Positions 25,899-33,010 of a DNA stretch of 36,123 nucleotides are shown piece after piece. Numbering within the stretch: the stretch's first letter is position 1; each line of letters starts with the position of its first letter. Under the pieces are notes generated by a model. The model made no database searches, was not told where the DNA came from, and saw only the letters and a program-made list of their open reading frames with translations. The stretch comes from Fen-1362 sp964597035 (GTDB lineage Bacteria; Planctomycetota; Phycisphaerae; Sedimentisphaerales; Anaerobacaceae), in NCBI GenBank assembly GCA_964597035.1, contig CAZQWM010000022.1:1-36123 (forward strand), in the 5' to 3' direction. Position numbers and translations under genes: made by a program.

Positions 25899-27395
25899 TT
25901 ATTTCTTCGCCGGCTTCAACAATGGAAATAGCACTACGTCACGAATGCTCGTAGCGTCCGTCAACACCATTATCAGCCGGTCTATACCTATCCCAAGTCC
26001 CCCCGAGGGCGGCATCCCGTATTTCAACGCCGTCACGAAATCCTCATCCATCGTCGCCATACTCTCATCCTGTCCCCGAAGCTGCTTTCTGAAGTTCTCC
26101 TCCTGCACCGCCGGGTCGTTCAGCTCCGTATACGCATTGGCAAGCTCCATCCCCGCGATATAAAGCTCGAACCGCTCAGCTGTCTCCGGTTCATCTTTCT
26201 TTCGCCTTGTCAATGGACACAGAGCCGCCGGATAATCCATCACAAATGTCGGGTTAATCAGGTGCTCTTCCACCGTCTTCTCGAACACTTCATTAATTAC
26301 CACCGCGTCGTCCATCCTCTCGTGTTCAATCCCCAGCGTCTTTGCCTTTTTGCGAATACCGCTTATGTCCCCAATCTCACACCCGCCGTATTCACTCAAT
26401 AGCTCCGCGTATCTCGCCCGCCGCCAGGGCTTGGCGTAATCGACCGTCATCTCTCCGAACTCAACTTTACCACTCTCGCAATACTTCTCAGCCAGCAGGC
26501 AGACAAGCTCTTCCGTCAAATCCATCATTACGTTGTAATCCGCATACGCCTGGTAAAGTTCGAGCATCGTGAATTCCGGGTTATGCCGCGTGCTAAGCCC
26601 CTCGTTGCGGAAGTTGCGGTTTATCTCGAATATCTTTTCCATCCCGCCCACTAACAGCCGCTTCAAAAACAGTTCCGGCGCTATCCGCAGGAACAAATCC
26701 ATATCTAAAGTATTATGATGCGTAACAAATGGCTTCGCCGCCGCCCCTCCCGCTATCGCCTGCATCATTGGCGTCTCGACCTCGACAAAGCCCCGCTCGC
26801 TGAGAAATTCCCTTATCGTCCGCAGAATTGCTATACGTTTCTTGAATAGCTCCATCACCTCTGGATTCGCCCACAAATCCACGTACCTCTGCCGGTACCG
26901 CAAGTCGATATCCGCTAAGCCGTGCCACTTCTCAGGAGGCGGCATTACCGACTTGCTCAGCAGTGTCACCTCTTCTGCCCAAATCGTTATCTCGCCGGTC
27001 TTTGTTTTGCCTAACTTGCCCTCCGCACCGATTATGTCCCCAACTTCTAACAGCTTCATAAAGCGCCACTGCTTTTCCAGCAGGTTCTTGCTCAGCCCCA
27101 CCTGTATCGTGCCGCTCGAATCACGCACCGTCATAAAAATCAGCTTGCCGATATCTCGCAGCAGGACTATCCTCCCCGCGCACCTCGCCTGCCTGCCCTG
27201 AGCCGAGTCGAAAGGTTGGCTGTCGTCTTCGTCTTTGAACCCCGCCTTTATATCCGCCGCGGCTTGGGCCCCGTCGTATCGTCCTCCGTATGGCTCGATT
27301 CCCATCTCGCGTATCGCGCGAAGCTTCTCCTGGCGGGACTGCTCCAACTTCCCGCCGGGAACCTGCCCCGATTTATCTTTGCTCCGTTCCGTCAA
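25899..27395 (-). CDS. lysS: lysyl-tRNA synthetase, class II, with a repeat-derived insert
   Basis: Class II lysyl-tRNA synthetase (498 aa) that charges tRNA-Lys. An N-terminal OB-fold anticodon-binding domain is followed by the catalytic core: motif 1 around RIAILRTIREFLSERGFVEV, motif 2 FRNEGLSTRHNPEFTMLE and motif 3 GLGIGIDRLIM. The probable start is TTG at 27395 behind AAGGAAATAAGG, because the conserved helix RQEKLRAIREMGIEPYG begins at residue 21 and no earlier ATG exists. Residues about 59-70 (SQPFDSAQGRQA) lie just before the OB-fold strand CAGRIVLLRDIGK and are encoded by a copy of a dispersed repeat (27191-27220), seemingly tolerated as a surface loop. First gene of a run with the lolCDE set. 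Confidence 0.96.
   Translation of the reverse strand: MTERSKDKSGQVPGGKLEQSRQEKLRAIREMGIEPYGGRYDGAQAAADIKAGFKDEDDSQPFDSAQGRQARCAGRIVLLRDIGKLIFMTVRDSSGTIQVGLSKNLLEKQWRFMKLLEVGDIIGAEGKLGKTKTGEITIWAEEVTLLSKSVMPPPEKWHGLADIDLRYRQRYVDLWANPEVMELFKKRIAILRTIREFLSERGFVEVETPMMQAIAGGAAAKPFVTHHNTLDMDLFLRIAPELFLKRLLVGGMEKIFEINRNFRNEGLSTRHNPEFTMLELYQAYADYNVMMDLTEELVCLLAEKYCESGKVEFGEMTVDYAKPWRRARYAELLSEYGGCEIGDISGIRKKAKTLGIEHERMDDAVVINEVFEKTVEEHLINPTFVMDYPAALCPLTRRKKDEPETAERFELYIAGMELANAYTELNDPAVQEENFRKQLRGQDESMATMDEDFVTALKYGMPPSGGLGIGIDRLIMVLTDATSIRDVVLFPLLKPAKK
27191..27220 (-). repeat. dispersed repeat inserted in frame within lysS
   Basis: The core CCTGAG-CC-GAGTCGAAAGG (27198-27215) matches the pattern CCTGAGC-GTAGTCGAAGG found in the intergenic copy at 29190-29208. 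In lysS it is translated as PFDSAQGR. From general experience such TTCGAC...GCTCAGG elements are scattered in many environmental genomes; I have not verified this here. Confidence 0.6.
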
Positions 27396-27445
27396 AACCT
27401 TATTTCCTTAAACTCCCAAACGTTTACATAAAAATTGGCCGCAAG

Positions 27446-27473
27446 ATTATACCATCCACCACTCCACCGGCAA
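27446..27473 (-). promoter_or_regulatory. candidate promoter of lysS
   Basis: Minus-strand TTGCCG (27468-27473) and a perfect TATAAT (27446-27451) are separated by 16 bases. The predicted leader before the TTG start is about 45 bases. Confidence 0.5.
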
Positions 27474-27550
27474 AGAACCTTTCGTCCCACCCCCAAAACG
27501 CCCACTGTTTGGTTGTTTGTATTTAGCCGCTAAAGGTTCGCTTTTTTGGT

Positions 27551-27578
27551 ATCTCAAATCTTAAATCTCAAATCTAAA
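27551..27578. repeat. degenerate heptad array, 4 units (ATCTnAA)
   Basis: Four consecutive 7-bp units: ATCTCAA, ATCTTAA, ATCTCAA, ATCTAAA. It is one of several arrays of 7-bp units between genes in this part of the window, each with its own consensus. Confidence 0.7.
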
Positions 27579-27650
27579 ATTGCTAATATTTCGCGAATCG
27601 CGTTTAAGACAATAAATCCTTCGAGAAATTCGTGTGGTGCTCCCATATTT

Positions 27651-28055
27651 TCATTCTTTAATAAATGATATTAAGTTTATTTTCATTCTTGTTATAAAAT
27701 CGATATTTCTTTTTAATACTATTAAGTCTTTTTCAAGCGGCTCTTTTTTTTGATAGACTTCAGAGCTAATAGTGGCAAGATCTTTATTTAAGTTGTCAAA
27801 CATGCCTAAAAAGTAATGTTTTGTGGTTTTGTAAGTCTGTATTTTTGCTAATTTCTTTTCAAGCCTGTTTAATAAATTTTCTATTGTAACAAAATATCCA
27901 AGTTGATGGAACGAGACAATTTGTTGTGCATCTATTTGCTTGATCACTGGTCTATGATATGTATCAAGAAATAGCATATATTTTTTGAATTTGAGAAGGT
28001 TTCTTTTTAATGTTTTAAGTTGTTTATGTAAGATGGTGCTTTGCTTGACGAAATC
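27651..28055 (-). CDS. coiled-coil C-terminal part of the split metallopeptidase gene (-1 frame)
   Basis: This frame encodes 134 residues of charged, helical, coiled-coil-like sequence from DFVKQSTILHKQL to RMKINLISFIKE. An ATG exists at 27977 (giving 108 aa) but no ribosome-binding site precedes it. The natural-looking sequence continues upstream of that ATG, through LKTLKRNLLKFKKY, into the 3' end of the metallopeptidase gene, where it meets the A AAA AAG heptamer. I therefore read it as the second half of one gene, reached by a -1 frameshift or separated by an indel, rather than a stand-alone gene. The joined product would be about 378 aa. Base composition is strongly AT-rich, like its partner and unlike the rest of the window. 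Confidence 0.6.
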   Translation of the reverse strand, partial: DFVKQSTILHKQLKTLKRNLLKFKKYMLFLDTYHRPVIKQIDAQQIVSFHQLGYFVTIENLLNRLEKKLAKIQTYKTTKHYFLGMFDNLNKDLATISSEVYQKKEPLEKDLIVLKRNIDFITRMKINLISFIKE

Positions 28056-28786
28056 TTTTTTGATGATTTATTTTGACTTACAATTTCTTTTATCTTATTG
28101 TGTGCAAAGTTAAAATTACTATCCGTCAAATACCCATAAGTTACAGTCTCGGTAATAGTTGTTGTTGAAAGCAACGAACGTTGTTCATGTTGTTTTACCG
28201 TTTTACGACCATTACTTATAATTTCATTAAAACCTAATAACATTGCTGTGATATCTGTGTAAATTTCATTTTCTTTTTTACTATGTTGTAATGAATATAA
28301 AACGATGTGAGATAGTTCATGAGCCATAACGACCATAAATGTATCTGGGTATTCGTTAATGTTTTCACTTATCTTCACTTTAATTGGAAAGTTTTTAAGA
28401 CTAGAGCTTCCATATAAAGGTAAATTGTTGGGTATATATACTTCAGCAGTTATCCCAGCCCTTCCTCTTTTGTTACTATCAGTTGCAACCAATGACGGGC
28501 TCGTAAATCGTTGGCTTTCTGAATGCGTTGGAACATAGTTTGATGGAACGTAAGAAAGAATGATTTCGATCGGAAGCCCTAGGTATTGTGCAATCTCTTT
28601 AATACATTCTTTAATTTTTCCTTTATTAAAAGGTGTATATAAAGAATTGTAATAGATATTTTCCTTGGCTCCCACTAATCCGAAAAGATTACAGATTGCT
28701 TCGCTTATATATTCCTGATTTACATCAATCATAAATTGTTTGCCGAATCGCAAATACTGAAAGGTAAAGAGATAGCTATCCGCCAT
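28007..28786 (-). CDS. AT-rich HExxH zinc metallopeptidase-like protein (zero-frame product)
   Basis: A 259-aa protein, not assigned to a named family. It contains a zincin motif HELSH (156-160) and, 14 residues after the second histidine, E174 in ENEIYTDITAMLLGF, which fits a third zinc ligand of gluzincin type as in ImmA/IrrE-like and related peptidases. A predicted beta-rich segment (GITAEVYIPNN) precedes the motif. The last 15 residues follow an A AAA AAG slippery heptamer (28055-28061) and look unlike the rest; the -1 frame continues with a coiled coil. AAGG abuts the ATG at 28786, too close for a good site, so Met19 is an alternative start. The low GC content suggests horizontal acquisition. 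Substrate unknown. Confidence 0.7.
   Translation of the reverse strand: MADSYLFTFQYLRFGKQFMIDVNQEYISEAICNLFGLVGAKENIYYNSLYTPFNKGKIKECIKEIAQYLGLPIEIILSYVPSNYVPTHSESQRFTSPSLVATDSNKRGRAGITAEVYIPNNLPLYGSSSLKNFPIKVKISENINEYPDTFMVVMAHELSHIVLYSLQHSKKENEIYTDITAMLLGFNEIISNGRKTVKQHEQRSLLSTTTITETVTYGYLTDSNFNFAHNKIKEIVSQNKSSKKISSSKAPSYINNLKH
28055..28061 (-). promoter_or_regulatory. A AAA AAG slippery heptamer (candidate -1 frameshift site)
   Basis: On the minus strand the codons TCA AAA AAG are in the zero frame of the metallopeptidase, so the heptamer A AAA AAG is in exactly the phase needed for tandem -1 slippage. The -1 frame then reads GAT TTC GTC AAG and stays open for 134 codons. No strong downstream stem or upstream SD-like stimulator is evident, so a plain indel in an A-run is the alternative. 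Confidence 0.45.
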
Positions 28787-28890
28787 CCTTATAGGAATAT
28801 TATGTTTTCAAATCGTGATAGAAAACAATCTTTTACAGTTCGCCAATTGCCGAACATTTTCTGGCGATATATAGCATTTATCCTCGAACC

Positions 28891-28925
28891 ACGAAATACG
28901 AAATTCGAGATACGCTTCACGAAAA
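28891..28925. repeat. degenerate heptad array, 5 units (ACGAAAT)
   Basis: Units ACGAAAT, ACGAAAT, TCGAGAT, ACGCTTC, ACGAAAA. The 15-base string ATACGCTTCACGAAA (28910-28924) recurs at 29214-29228, where three further units lie. Confidence 0.7.
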
Positions 28926-29030
28926 TTCCCCACTGTCAACTTATAAACACCTTTTAGGTTTCGAGATTCAGACCTTTGGTGACTAAGACTTGTCCTTCGG
29001 CTTTGCTTGGGATGGTGAGCATGTCGAACC

Positions 29031-29097
29031 ATTTCTGATTTACTGTTTATGATTTAGGATTTTGACCCTGTCTTGAGTCTTAGGTCTTGGGTCTTGT
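29031..29097. repeat. two adjacent heptad arrays (ATTTnnG x5, GTCTTnn x4)
   Basis: 29031-29065 reads ATTTCTG, ATTTACT, GTTTATG, ATTTAGG, ATTTTGA. After four bases, 29070-29097 reads GTCTTGA, GTCTTAG, GTCTTGG, GTCTTGT. The period is exactly seven in both, with the first four or five bases conserved and the last two or three variable. Confidence 0.75.
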
Positions 29098-29120
29098 CTC
29101 CCTCGGTGTCAAGTATTTAT

Positions 29121-29169
29121 CTACGAACTACCAACGATGAACTTTGACCTGTCCGCTATACGCTATTTT
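29121..29169. repeat. CT-phased heptad run, 7 units
   Basis: CTACGAA, CTACCAA, CGATGAA, CTTTGAC, CTGTCCG, CTATACG, CTATTTT. Six of seven units begin with CT; the other begins with CG. This is the most degenerate of the arrays. Confidence 0.5.
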
Positions 29170-29189
29170 ATCGCCTCACGCTTCCCTGT

Positions 29190-29229
29190 CCTGAGCGTAG
29201 TCGAAGGAACGAAATACGCTTCACGAAAT
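29190..29229. repeat. dispersed repeat copy plus three heptads next to ctp stop
   Basis: CCTGAGCGTAGTCGAAGG lies within imperfect inverted ends TTCC/GGAA and matches the copy translated within lysS (27191-27220). It is followed by ACGAAAT, ACGCTTC, ACGAAAT (29209-29229). Confidence 0.65.
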
Positions 29230-29230
29230 T

Positions 29231-31573
29231 TCACGCCGCTTTCTTCCTCGCCGACTTCGCCTGTTCCTCAATCAGCTTGGTCTTGATAACAAGTATCGCC
29301 GTCTCGAGCTGCGGGTCCGCCTCAATCGTCTCCTCGACGGTGTATTTCTTCAGCGGTGCCGTCTCTGTATCGTGACCCGCCTTGACAAGAACGTCGTTAT
29401 CACGCTGCACGTCGAACATCTTGCGAAGCTCGTTGCTGCGAAGAGCCATCTTTACATCCGGCCCGACGCCCCAGTCATTAGTGTGTTCCTTCTCGGCCTC
29501 TTCCTTGCTCTTCACTCGTTTGCCGCTCGGCAGATGATAATACGCCATTGTATATTTCAACTGAGCGCCTTCGCCCGGGTAGTGCGTTATTCCCTGCACA
29601 ACCCCCTTGCCGTGCGTCCGCTCTCCGACTAATGTTGCACGCTCGTGTTCCGGGTCACCAAGCGCGCCGGCAACAATCTCCGACGCACTGGCCGAGCCGC
29701 TGTTTATCAGCACAACAATCGGATAGTCGGGGTGCGTCCCCCTCTTGCGCGCCGTAGAATAAATCGGTATACCAAAACGAGGCCGCGTTATTACTATTAG
29801 CCCCTCGTCCAAAAAAGCGTTCGCTACCTCGACGGCACTGTCGAAATAGCCGCCCGAATTATAACGCAAATCCAGTATCAAACCTCGCATCCCGGATTTC
29901 TCAAGCTCGCCTAAAACCTCCTCCATGTCCTCCGCCGTCTTCTCCGAAAAGCTTGTCAGCCGGACATAGCCGATTTTCTCCTGCTCGTCAACCATATAAA
30001 GCCACTTGCCTTCACTGTTCCTTTCCCAGCCCCGAACCGTCGGTACAATTATCTTCGCTCGGGTTATCGTTAGCTCTCGCGGCTCCTGCTGACCTTCGCT
30101 CCTAACCATAAGTTTCACCTGTGTTCCCGAAGGACCCGTGATGTGCTTCACCGCGCACGGCAGCGACATATCCTTCGTCGCCATCCCGTCCACACTCTCT
30201 ATCACATCACCCGCATCAAGCCCCGAATTATACGCCGGCGTATCAGGCAGCAGGCTCGCCACCGTCAATTGTCCCTTCTGCTTGCTTATCTCGATTCCTA
30301 TCCCCGAAAATTCATTGGTCATCATTTTCTCGAATTCCTGCACCTGCCTCGGCCAAACGACTACCGTATATGGGTCCAGCGACGAAAATGACGACTCCGC
30401 AAAATGCGCAATCACAACCTCCTCAGGCAGCCGCGCGCTGGTCAGGTTAAGCTCCAAAACCTTCTCGAAAACTGATATGAACCTGTCCTTGCCCGCCCCT
30501 TCGGGCCACTCATCTATCTCCTTCTCCAGTGCCGAAAGCGACCCGCGCAGTTTCTCTAACGAGTTCACGTCCTGCACGAAATTCTCGAAACTCTTTCCCA
30601 GCGATTCAGCGTTCGGCTCCGTTGTCAATACCTCCACCACCTCCGCCAGGAGCCGGCATTGCCGTACGCCCTTCCCCGCCATTTCACGGTACGCTATCTT
30701 GTTTATATAATTGAAATTCAGCGCGTCCACCGCGCGAACAAATATCCGCCTCTTGACCCCCTCAAATCTCTGTTTGCCCGTCTCACACGGGCTGTCCTGA
30801 AACGATGCCGCTATCCCCGCCTTGTCTATAAGCTGCTCCGAGTAGTCCTTATACTCCTTGTTATTCGGGTCCAGCGCAGAAAGCCAGCTATAGCACACAA
30901 TATACGCCTCCAGCCATTTGCCCTTCGCTTCGAGCTGGCCCGCCTCCGCCTTGGCCTTGTCGATCGCCTCGCGCACAAACGAATCACTGAGAAGCTCTTT
31001 TTTCTGCCCCTCATCCGCAAACTCAATCGCGCGAGTCACCGTCGCCAGCACCGCCGTAAAGCCGACCGGCTTGTTGGCGTCATTCGCATCGTTCGTATCT
31101 TCGACTTTACCTTTTCCATCCAGGCCCACCGATTTGAGCCGCGCAAGCTCCGTTATCTGCTCCTTGTACGCCTCCTCACGCCGCTCACCACGCCGCTTTT
31201 GCATCTGGTCATACTTCTCGACTATTCCCTCAAGCTGCGCTGCCTGCTCCTGGTCCTTTTGCCCTTCCGATGCCTTTACAAGCTCTCTAGCCTCGTCGAA
31301 CTTTCCCTCCTCTATCAGGCCGCAGGCCGTTTCGATAATCTCTCGCTCCGTCCCGACGTTCCCCGGTTTATTCGGCTCATTTACCGCCTCCTGCTGTGAC
31401 ACACTCGCACTGGCCGAACCGCCCCCCCGAACCTCGATGCTCAGCGACGCCCCGTACGAATACGAACATCCCAGAACCATCACAAGCACAAGTTCAAACA
31501 CCACAGATGCAAAAATCATAATCCTTGTTTTCTTCTGCCCTTGTGCTCTCTTTTGCTTTATGTCGTTAATCAT
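29231..31573 (-). CDS. ctp: C-terminal processing peptidase (CtpA/Prc, S41) with PDZ domain
   Basis: Secreted or periplasmic S41-family serine protease of 780 aa. An N-terminal signal or anchor (about 18-43, IMIFASVVFELVLVMVLGCSYS) is followed by a long helical N-terminal region with an EPNKP linker. A PDZ domain comes next (about 410-505; SGIGIEISKQKGQLTVAS and AGDVIESVDG), then the S41 catalytic domain: GLILDLRYNSGGYF, the nucleophile segment NSGSASASEIVAGAL and the catalytic lysine in GERTHGKGVVQ. The length resembles the tail-specific protease Prc rather than short CtpA forms. No Shine-Dalgarno precedes the ATG at 31573, which lies in a heptad array; Met19, behind AAGGATT, is an alternative start. 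It probably trims envelope proteins, perhaps with a TPR adaptor. Confidence 0.92.
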   Translation of the reverse strand: MINDIKQKRAQGQKKTRIMIFASVVFELVLVMVLGCSYSYGASLSIEVRGGGSASASVSQQEAVNEPNKPGNVGTEREIIETACGLIEEGKFDEARELVKASEGQKDQEQAAQLEGIVEKYDQMQKRRGERREEAYKEQITELARLKSVGLDGKGKVEDTNDANDANKPVGFTAVLATVTRAIEFADEGQKKELLSDSFVREAIDKAKAEAGQLEAKGKWLEAYIVCYSWLSALDPNNKEYKDYSEQLIDKAGIAASFQDSPCETGKQRFEGVKRRIFVRAVDALNFNYINKIAYREMAGKGVRQCRLLAEVVEVLTTEPNAESLGKSFENFVQDVNSLEKLRGSLSALEKEIDEWPEGAGKDRFISVFEKVLELNLTSARLPEEVVIAHFAESSFSSLDPYTVVVWPRQVQEFEKMMTNEFSGIGIEISKQKGQLTVASLLPDTPAYNSGLDAGDVIESVDGMATKDMSLPCAVKHITGPSGTQVKLMVRSEGQQEPRELTITRAKIIVPTVRGWERNSEGKWLYMVDEQEKIGYVRLTSFSEKTAEDMEEVLGELEKSGMRGLILDLRYNSGGYFDSAVEVANAFLDEGLIVITRPRFGIPIYSTARKRGTHPDYPIVVLINSGSASASEIVAGALGDPEHERATLVGERTHGKGVVQGITHYPGEGAQLKYTMAYYHLPSGKRVKSKEEAEKEHTNDWGVGPDVKMALRSNELRKMFDVQRDNDVLVKAGHDTETAPLKKYTVEETIEADPQLETAILVIKTKLIEEQAKSARKKAA

Positions 31574-31686
31574 CAGCCATCAATAAAAAATCGTCAATTT
31601 TTTACAGGCACCCACCTACCGCCATTAATCATCAATACGTCTTCGCTAAAGCTGCGCCGGACAAGTAATCAATTATCAATAATCTA
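31569..31686. repeat. heptad arrays between ctp and fba
   Basis: 31569-31596 reads ATCATCA, GCCATCA, ATAAAAA, ATCGTCA and overlaps the ctp start codon. 31666-31686 reads TAATCAA, TTATCAA, TAATCTA. Between them lies a diverged copy (31601-31637) of the 45-bp unit described next. Confidence 0.55.
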
Positions 31687-31689
31687 TCG

Positions 31690-31804
31690 TTTACAGGCAT
31701 TCGCCTGCCTCGGTCAACCATCAATAATCAATCCTTTACAAGCGTTCACCCGCCTCGGTCATTCATCAATAATCAATCCTTCACAGGCACTCGCCCGCCT
31801 TGCC
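31690..31804 (-). repeat. 45-bp tandem repeat derived from the fba 3' end
   Basis: Two full 45-bp units (31690-31734, 31735-31779) and a third partial one (31780-31804) that is itself the last codons of fba. Each begins TTTACA or TTCACA, with GGCnnTCGCC and CGCCTCGG following; read on the minus strand each repeats the fba ending Gly-Glu-Cys-Leu-stop, then AGGATTGATTATTGATG. The copies carry TAA where fba has TGA. Confidence 0.75.
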
Positions 31805-32725
31805 TGCACAGCCCAGAACCTGCAATTTATGCTTCACCATTTGCTTTATCGCTTCCCTGCCCGGCCCCAAATACTTCCGCGGGTCGAACTCGCTCGGCTT
31901 CTCAACAAAAACCTGCCTTATCTTCGCCGTCACCGCCAGCCGCAAATCCGTGTCTATATTAACTTTGCAGATGCCCATTTTTGCGGCTTTGGATATTGCG
32001 GATTCGGGGACGCCCATGGCGTTCGGCATTTTTCCGCCGTATTTGTTGATAAGGTCCACAAATTCCTTCAGGACACTGCTTGAGCCGTGCATAACCAGCG
32101 GGAAGCCGGGGAGCTTGTCCTGTATCTGTTGTATACGGTCCAAAGCGAGTTTTGGCTCGGTCTTAAATTTATAGGCCCCGTGGCTGGTCCCGACGGCGAC
32201 GGCTAGGGAGTCGACGCCGGTCTTCTGGACGAACTCGACGGCCTGGTCGGGGTCTGTGAGGTGCTTGTCAACATCCTCAACGCCGACAACGTCTTCCTCG
32301 ATACCGCCAAGCTGGCCAAGCTCGGCCTCAACCACGACTCCGTGGTCGTGGGCGTATTCTACTACCTGTTTTGTGACCTTTATGTTCTCGGCAAAGGGCA
32401 TTTTCGAGGCGTCTATCATAACCGAGGTAAAGCCGTCGTCGACGAACTGCTTGCAGGTCTCGAAGTTATCGCCGTGGTCGAGGTGCGTGGTAATCGGTAT
32501 ATCGGGGTTCTCGGCCACTGCAACGTTCATTATGGCCGTGAGGTAGCTGTTGCTGGCGTATTCTCGCGCCCCACGCGACACCTGGAGTATCAGGGGGGCC
32601 TTTTCTTCCGCGACGGCCTGGATGATACCCTGCGTGATTTCCATATTGTTGACGTTAAACGCCCCGACGGCGTAGCCGTTCTTATAGGCCATTTCAAACA
32701 TCTTTTTGGTCGTTACTAAAGGCAT
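31781..32725 (-). CDS. fba: fructose-bisphosphate aldolase, class II
   Basis: Zinc-dependent class II aldolase (314 aa from the preferred start) that cleaves fructose-1,6-bisphosphate to dihydroxyacetone phosphate and glyceraldehyde-3-phosphate. Visible motifs: AFNVNNMEITQGII near the N terminus, the zinc/active-site segment THLDHGD, EAELGQLGG, GTSHGAYKF and MHGSSS, followed by NIDTDLRLA. The open frame extends five codons upstream to 32740, but those codons contain AAGGAG, a proper ribosome-binding site six bases before the ATG at 32725 (MPLVTTKK), so that start is chosen. It has its own strong promoter and is followed by tandem copies of its own 3' end. Confidence 0.95.
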   Translation of the reverse strand: MPLVTTKKMFEMAYKNGYAVGAFNVNNMEITQGIIQAVAEEKAPLILQVSRGAREYASNSYLTAIMNVAVAENPDIPITTHLDHGDNFETCKQFVDDGFTSVMIDASKMPFAENIKVTKQVVEYAHDHGVVVEAELGQLGGIEEDVVGVEDVDKHLTDPDQAVEFVQKTGVDSLAVAVGTSHGAYKFKTEPKLALDRIQQIQDKLPGFPLVMHGSSSVLKEFVDLINKYGGKMPNAMGVPESAISKAAKMGICKVNIDTDLRLAVTAKIRQVFVEKPSEFDPRKYLGPGREAIKQMVKHKLQVLGCAGKAGECL

Positions 32726-32746
32726 ATCGTTCTCCTTCACCGCATG

Positions 32747-32774
32747 GTTAATAGTTCATTGTTTATGGTTCACT
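32747..32774. repeat. degenerate heptad array, 4 units (GTTnAtn)
   Basis: GTTAATA, GTTCATT, GTTTATG, GTTCACT in the fba leader. Its reverse complement (AGTGAAC, CATAAAC, AATGAAC, TATTAAC) resembles the array at 35529-35556. Confidence 0.7.
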
Positions 32775-32816
32775 GCCTACAGTTCTGTATTGCCGGACAT
32801 AGCGGGCAAAGGTAAC

Positions 32817-32844
32817 AGTATAGCGAATTGGCCGGTTATTTCAA
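32817..32844 (-). promoter_or_regulatory. strong sigma70-type promoter of fba
   Basis: Minus-strand TTGAAA (32839-32844) and TATACT (32817-32822) are separated by 16 bases. The leader of about 85 bases contains the four-unit heptad array. Confidence 0.55.
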
Positions 32845-32906
32845 ACCACAGATTACACAGATTTACACGGATTTTTTGGCCACAGAGGCCTCAGAGAGCA
32901 CAGAGA
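32845..32906. repeat. dispersed intergenic repeats (ACAGATTACACAGATT and CACAGAG types)
   Basis: 32845-32874 contains CCACAGATTACACAGATT followed by TACACGGATT; 32880-32906 contains CCACAGAGGCCTCAGAGAGC followed by ACAGAG. Both have short internal periodicity. From general experience motifs like these recur in many environmental bacterial genomes; not checked here. Confidence 0.55.
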
Positions 32907-32981
32907 TAAAGCAACCACGGATTTCGCCTTCAAAGAAAATACTTAGCCCGGCTTTAACCGGGAGCCATATCAGGGTCGGAA

Positions 32982-33010
32982 TTGACTTGCCGCAGCTTTT
33001 CGAGCATAAT
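32982..33010 (+). promoter_or_regulatory. strong sigma70-type promoter of the DNA methyltransferase gene
   Basis: TTGACT (32982-32987) and CATAAT (33005-33010) are separated by 17 bases; transcription should start near 33017. This lies downstream of the first in-frame ATG (32828) and so supports the later start at 33059. Confidence 0.55.

Larger units (their letters stand above)
28787..29230. other. 444-base intergenic region built largely of degenerate heptads and dispersed repeats
   Basis: No gene is visible. In order it holds an imperfect hairpin TCGCCA/TGGCGA (28840-28867), an ACGAAAT heptad array (28891-28925), a hairpin-forming repeat with GGTGAGCATGTCGAACC (29011-29032), two heptad arrays (29031-29065 and 29070-29097), a CT-phased heptad run (29121-29169), a copy of the repeat also found in lysS (29190-29208) and three more ACGAAAT-type heptads (29209-29229) ending at the ctp stop codon. 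Confidence 0.6.

Noticed and set aside
27651..27977. Independent 108-aa gene downstream of the metallopeptidase
   Set aside because: No ribosome-binding site, and natural-looking sequence continues upstream of its ATG in the same frame to the A AAA AAG site; better read as part of the same gene.
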